NCBI GenBank assembly: GCA_034436375.1
Contig: DAOTVS010000308.1
Coordinates: 1 to 5,282, forward strand
Source: DAOTVS01 sp034436375
GTDB lineage: Bacteria > Chloroflexota > Anaerolineae > SpSt-313
DNA: 5,282 nucleotides
Reading direction: 5' to 3'
This document shows positions 5,101-5,282 of this stretch, one piece after another (position 1 is the stretch's first letter; the number at the start of each line of letters is the position of its first letter). The notes under the pieces are model-generated. The model saw nothing but the letters and a program-made list of their open reading frames with translations, was not told the origin of the DNA and did not search any database. A program made the position numbers and the translations under genes.

Positions 5101-5282
5101 TTAGGCGGAACTCAGCCATTAGCAAGTGCAGATAGAGCATGAGCAGAAAAATGGCAGACATGATATATCCCGGATTTAACAATTGAAGATAGAGAAACAG
5201 CAAGCCTCGCTCCGTGTTCTGAATGTACCAACACCAGAAAGGAAGCGAGGGCTTGCTGCATGGGTAAGGATACACGCATTGA
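5101..5282. other. Right-edge region without a gene
   Basis: This stretch is less GC-rich than its surroundings. A minus-strand frame in phase with the MocR-type gene stays open through it and encodes a hydrophobic run, but it has no ribosome site and crosses the promoter. I see no RNA gene. One long imperfect hairpin is annotated separately. Confidence 0.5.
5198..5258 (-). terminator. Long imperfect hairpin, possible terminator of an upstream gene
   Basis: CAGCAAGCC-TCGCT-CC (5198-5213) pairs with GGAAGCGAGGGCTTGCTG (5241-5258) apart from two single-base bulges. An inner GTGTT (5214-5218) can pair with AACAC (5230-5234). On the minus strand the stem is followed by TTTCTCT (5197-5191), a weak U-tract. 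It could end a minus-strand gene beyond the window and so isolate the pdx unit. The plus-strand reading has no U-tract. A remnant of a mobile repeat is an alternative. Confidence 0.4.

Noticed and set aside
5036..5275. 80-residue N-terminal extension of the MocR-type protein from a GTG at 5275, with a hydrophobic, membrane-like run.
   Set aside because: It has no ribosome site, crosses a strong promoter and repeated operator-like motifs, and is unlike other MocR proteins, whose N-terminus begins just before the winged helix.

Overview
The window carries a vitamin B6 (pyridoxal 5'-phosphate, PLP) biosynthesis cluster followed by a LacI-family regulator. All recognisable genes are on the minus strand, so transcription runs from high to low coordinates. 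Base composition is GC-rich, the intergenic DNA holds palindromic repeats, and the proteins resemble those of Gram-positive-like and deep-branching bacteria. From memory, this combination suggests Chloroflexota (Anaerolineae or Chloroflexia) or another environmental lineage; that placement is an inference of moderate confidence.

Layout, in transcription order. 5282-5101: no gene; it holds one long imperfect hairpin (5198-5258) that may end an upstream minus-strand transcript. 5100-5039: a good sigma70-type promoter with closely spaced GGCCAAT repeats upstream of it. 5035-3491: a MocR-type (GntR winged-helix plus aminotransferase-fold) regulator. 3490-3265: an intergenic gap mostly filled by a 165-bp inverted-repeat element (3301-3465) with CACAAAG-type tandem motifs. 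3264-2371: pdxS. 2377-1784: pdxT, overlapping pdxS by 7 bases. 1781-1512: a decayed, frameshifted gene remnant of unknown family. 1497-1442: a perfect 16-bp stem followed by a U-tract, a convincing terminator. 1425-1397: LacI-regulator promoter, with a dyad operator around its start site. 1315-287: the LacI-family regulator. 286-1: no gene that can be supported.

How it fits together: PdxS and PdxT form the ribose-5-phosphate-dependent PLP synthase, PdxT supplying ammonia from glutamine. The MocR protein directly upstream and in the same direction is the natural candidate PLP-responsive regulator. Its aminotransferase domain keeps most expected PLP-pocket residues but has Ser at the position of the Schiff-base lysine (S341, codon 4015-4013). 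This is the most interesting observation in the window: a putative B6 sensor that cannot form the usual internal aldimine. The LacI-family gene is a separate, probably autoregulated unit whose targets lie outside the window.
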